From an uncultured Dyadobacter sp. (GTDB lineage Bacteria > Bacteroidota > Bacteroidia > Cytophagales > Spirosomataceae): a stretch of DNA of 5,599 bases. The stretch covers positions 1 to 5,599 of the forward strand of contig CAMLNK010000331.1 in NCBI GenBank assembly GCA_946481035.1, read 5' to 3'. Of this stretch, positions 5,553 through 5,599 are shown one piece after another. The notes under the pieces are model-generated. The model was not told the origin of the DNA and did no database searches. It was given only the letters and a program-made list of their open reading frames with translations. Numbering within the stretch: position 1 is the first letter of the stretch; the number at the start of each line of letters is the position of its first letter. Made by a program: the position numbers and the translations under genes.

Positions 5553-5599
5553 TTGAATGATTGAATGAGTGAATTTTGAATGAGTGAATGAGTGAATGA
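5553..5599. repeat. Tandem TGAATGAG-type short repeat, reaching the window edge
   Basis: Imperfect tandem array of an 8-base unit (TGAA followed by TGAG or TGAT), broken once by TTT near 5574. It starts after TTTGAATGA and runs off the right end as GAATGAGTGAATGAGTGAATGA. It lies upstream of the sigma gene, probably in non-coding DNA. It could be a slippage-prone spacer or part of a longer intergenic repeat; full length is unknown. Confidence 0.75.

Overview
The window is one co-directional, minus-strand gene cluster. It runs from an ECF-type sigma factor at the right end to a Ser/Thr protein kinase that leaves the window at the left edge. The likely host is a Bacteroidota bacterium, probably of the Cytophagales/Dyadobacter-Spirosoma kind. 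The reasons are near-balanced base composition, no Shine-Dalgarno boxes ahead of any start, A-rich positions at -3/-6/-12/-13 ahead of two starts, and a zinc-free anti-sigma factor plus an Ala/Gly-rich 'SFNEAFAW' type protein of a sort I associate with that phylum. This placement is inference and was not tested by any search.

Layout in transcription order (right to left): an upstream region with tandem TGAATGAG-like repeats and an AT-rich tract (5475-5599); ECF-like sigma factor (5474-4905); membrane-bound anti-sigma-like protein (4899-4192); FHA domain followed by a zinc ribbon (4167-3598); a 91-base leader with an A/T inverted repeat; a 254-residue protein of unknown function with acidic, Thr-rich arms (3506-2742); zinc ribbon followed by an FHA domain (2717-2142); membrane-anchored PP2C phosphatase (2134-1091); and a Ser/Thr kinase with the start of a helical, TPR-like region (1037 to beyond base 1). 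Gaps are 5, 24, 91, 24, 7 and 53 bases, which suggests one operon.

Together the genes hold every part of a phospho-threonine circuit: a writer (kinase), an eraser (PP2C), two readers (FHA proteins), a candidate substrate (the Thr-rich protein), and a transcriptional output (sigma/anti-sigma pair). FHA, PP2C and STPK combinations are known, for example as control modules of type VI secretion, and GarA/PknB is a known kinase-FHA pair. Joining such a module to its own sigma/anti-sigma pair, with two FHA proteins of mirror-image architecture, is the most interesting aspect here. That the parts act in one pathway is inference from gene order. No mobile element, tRNA, rRNA or CRISPR array is visible.
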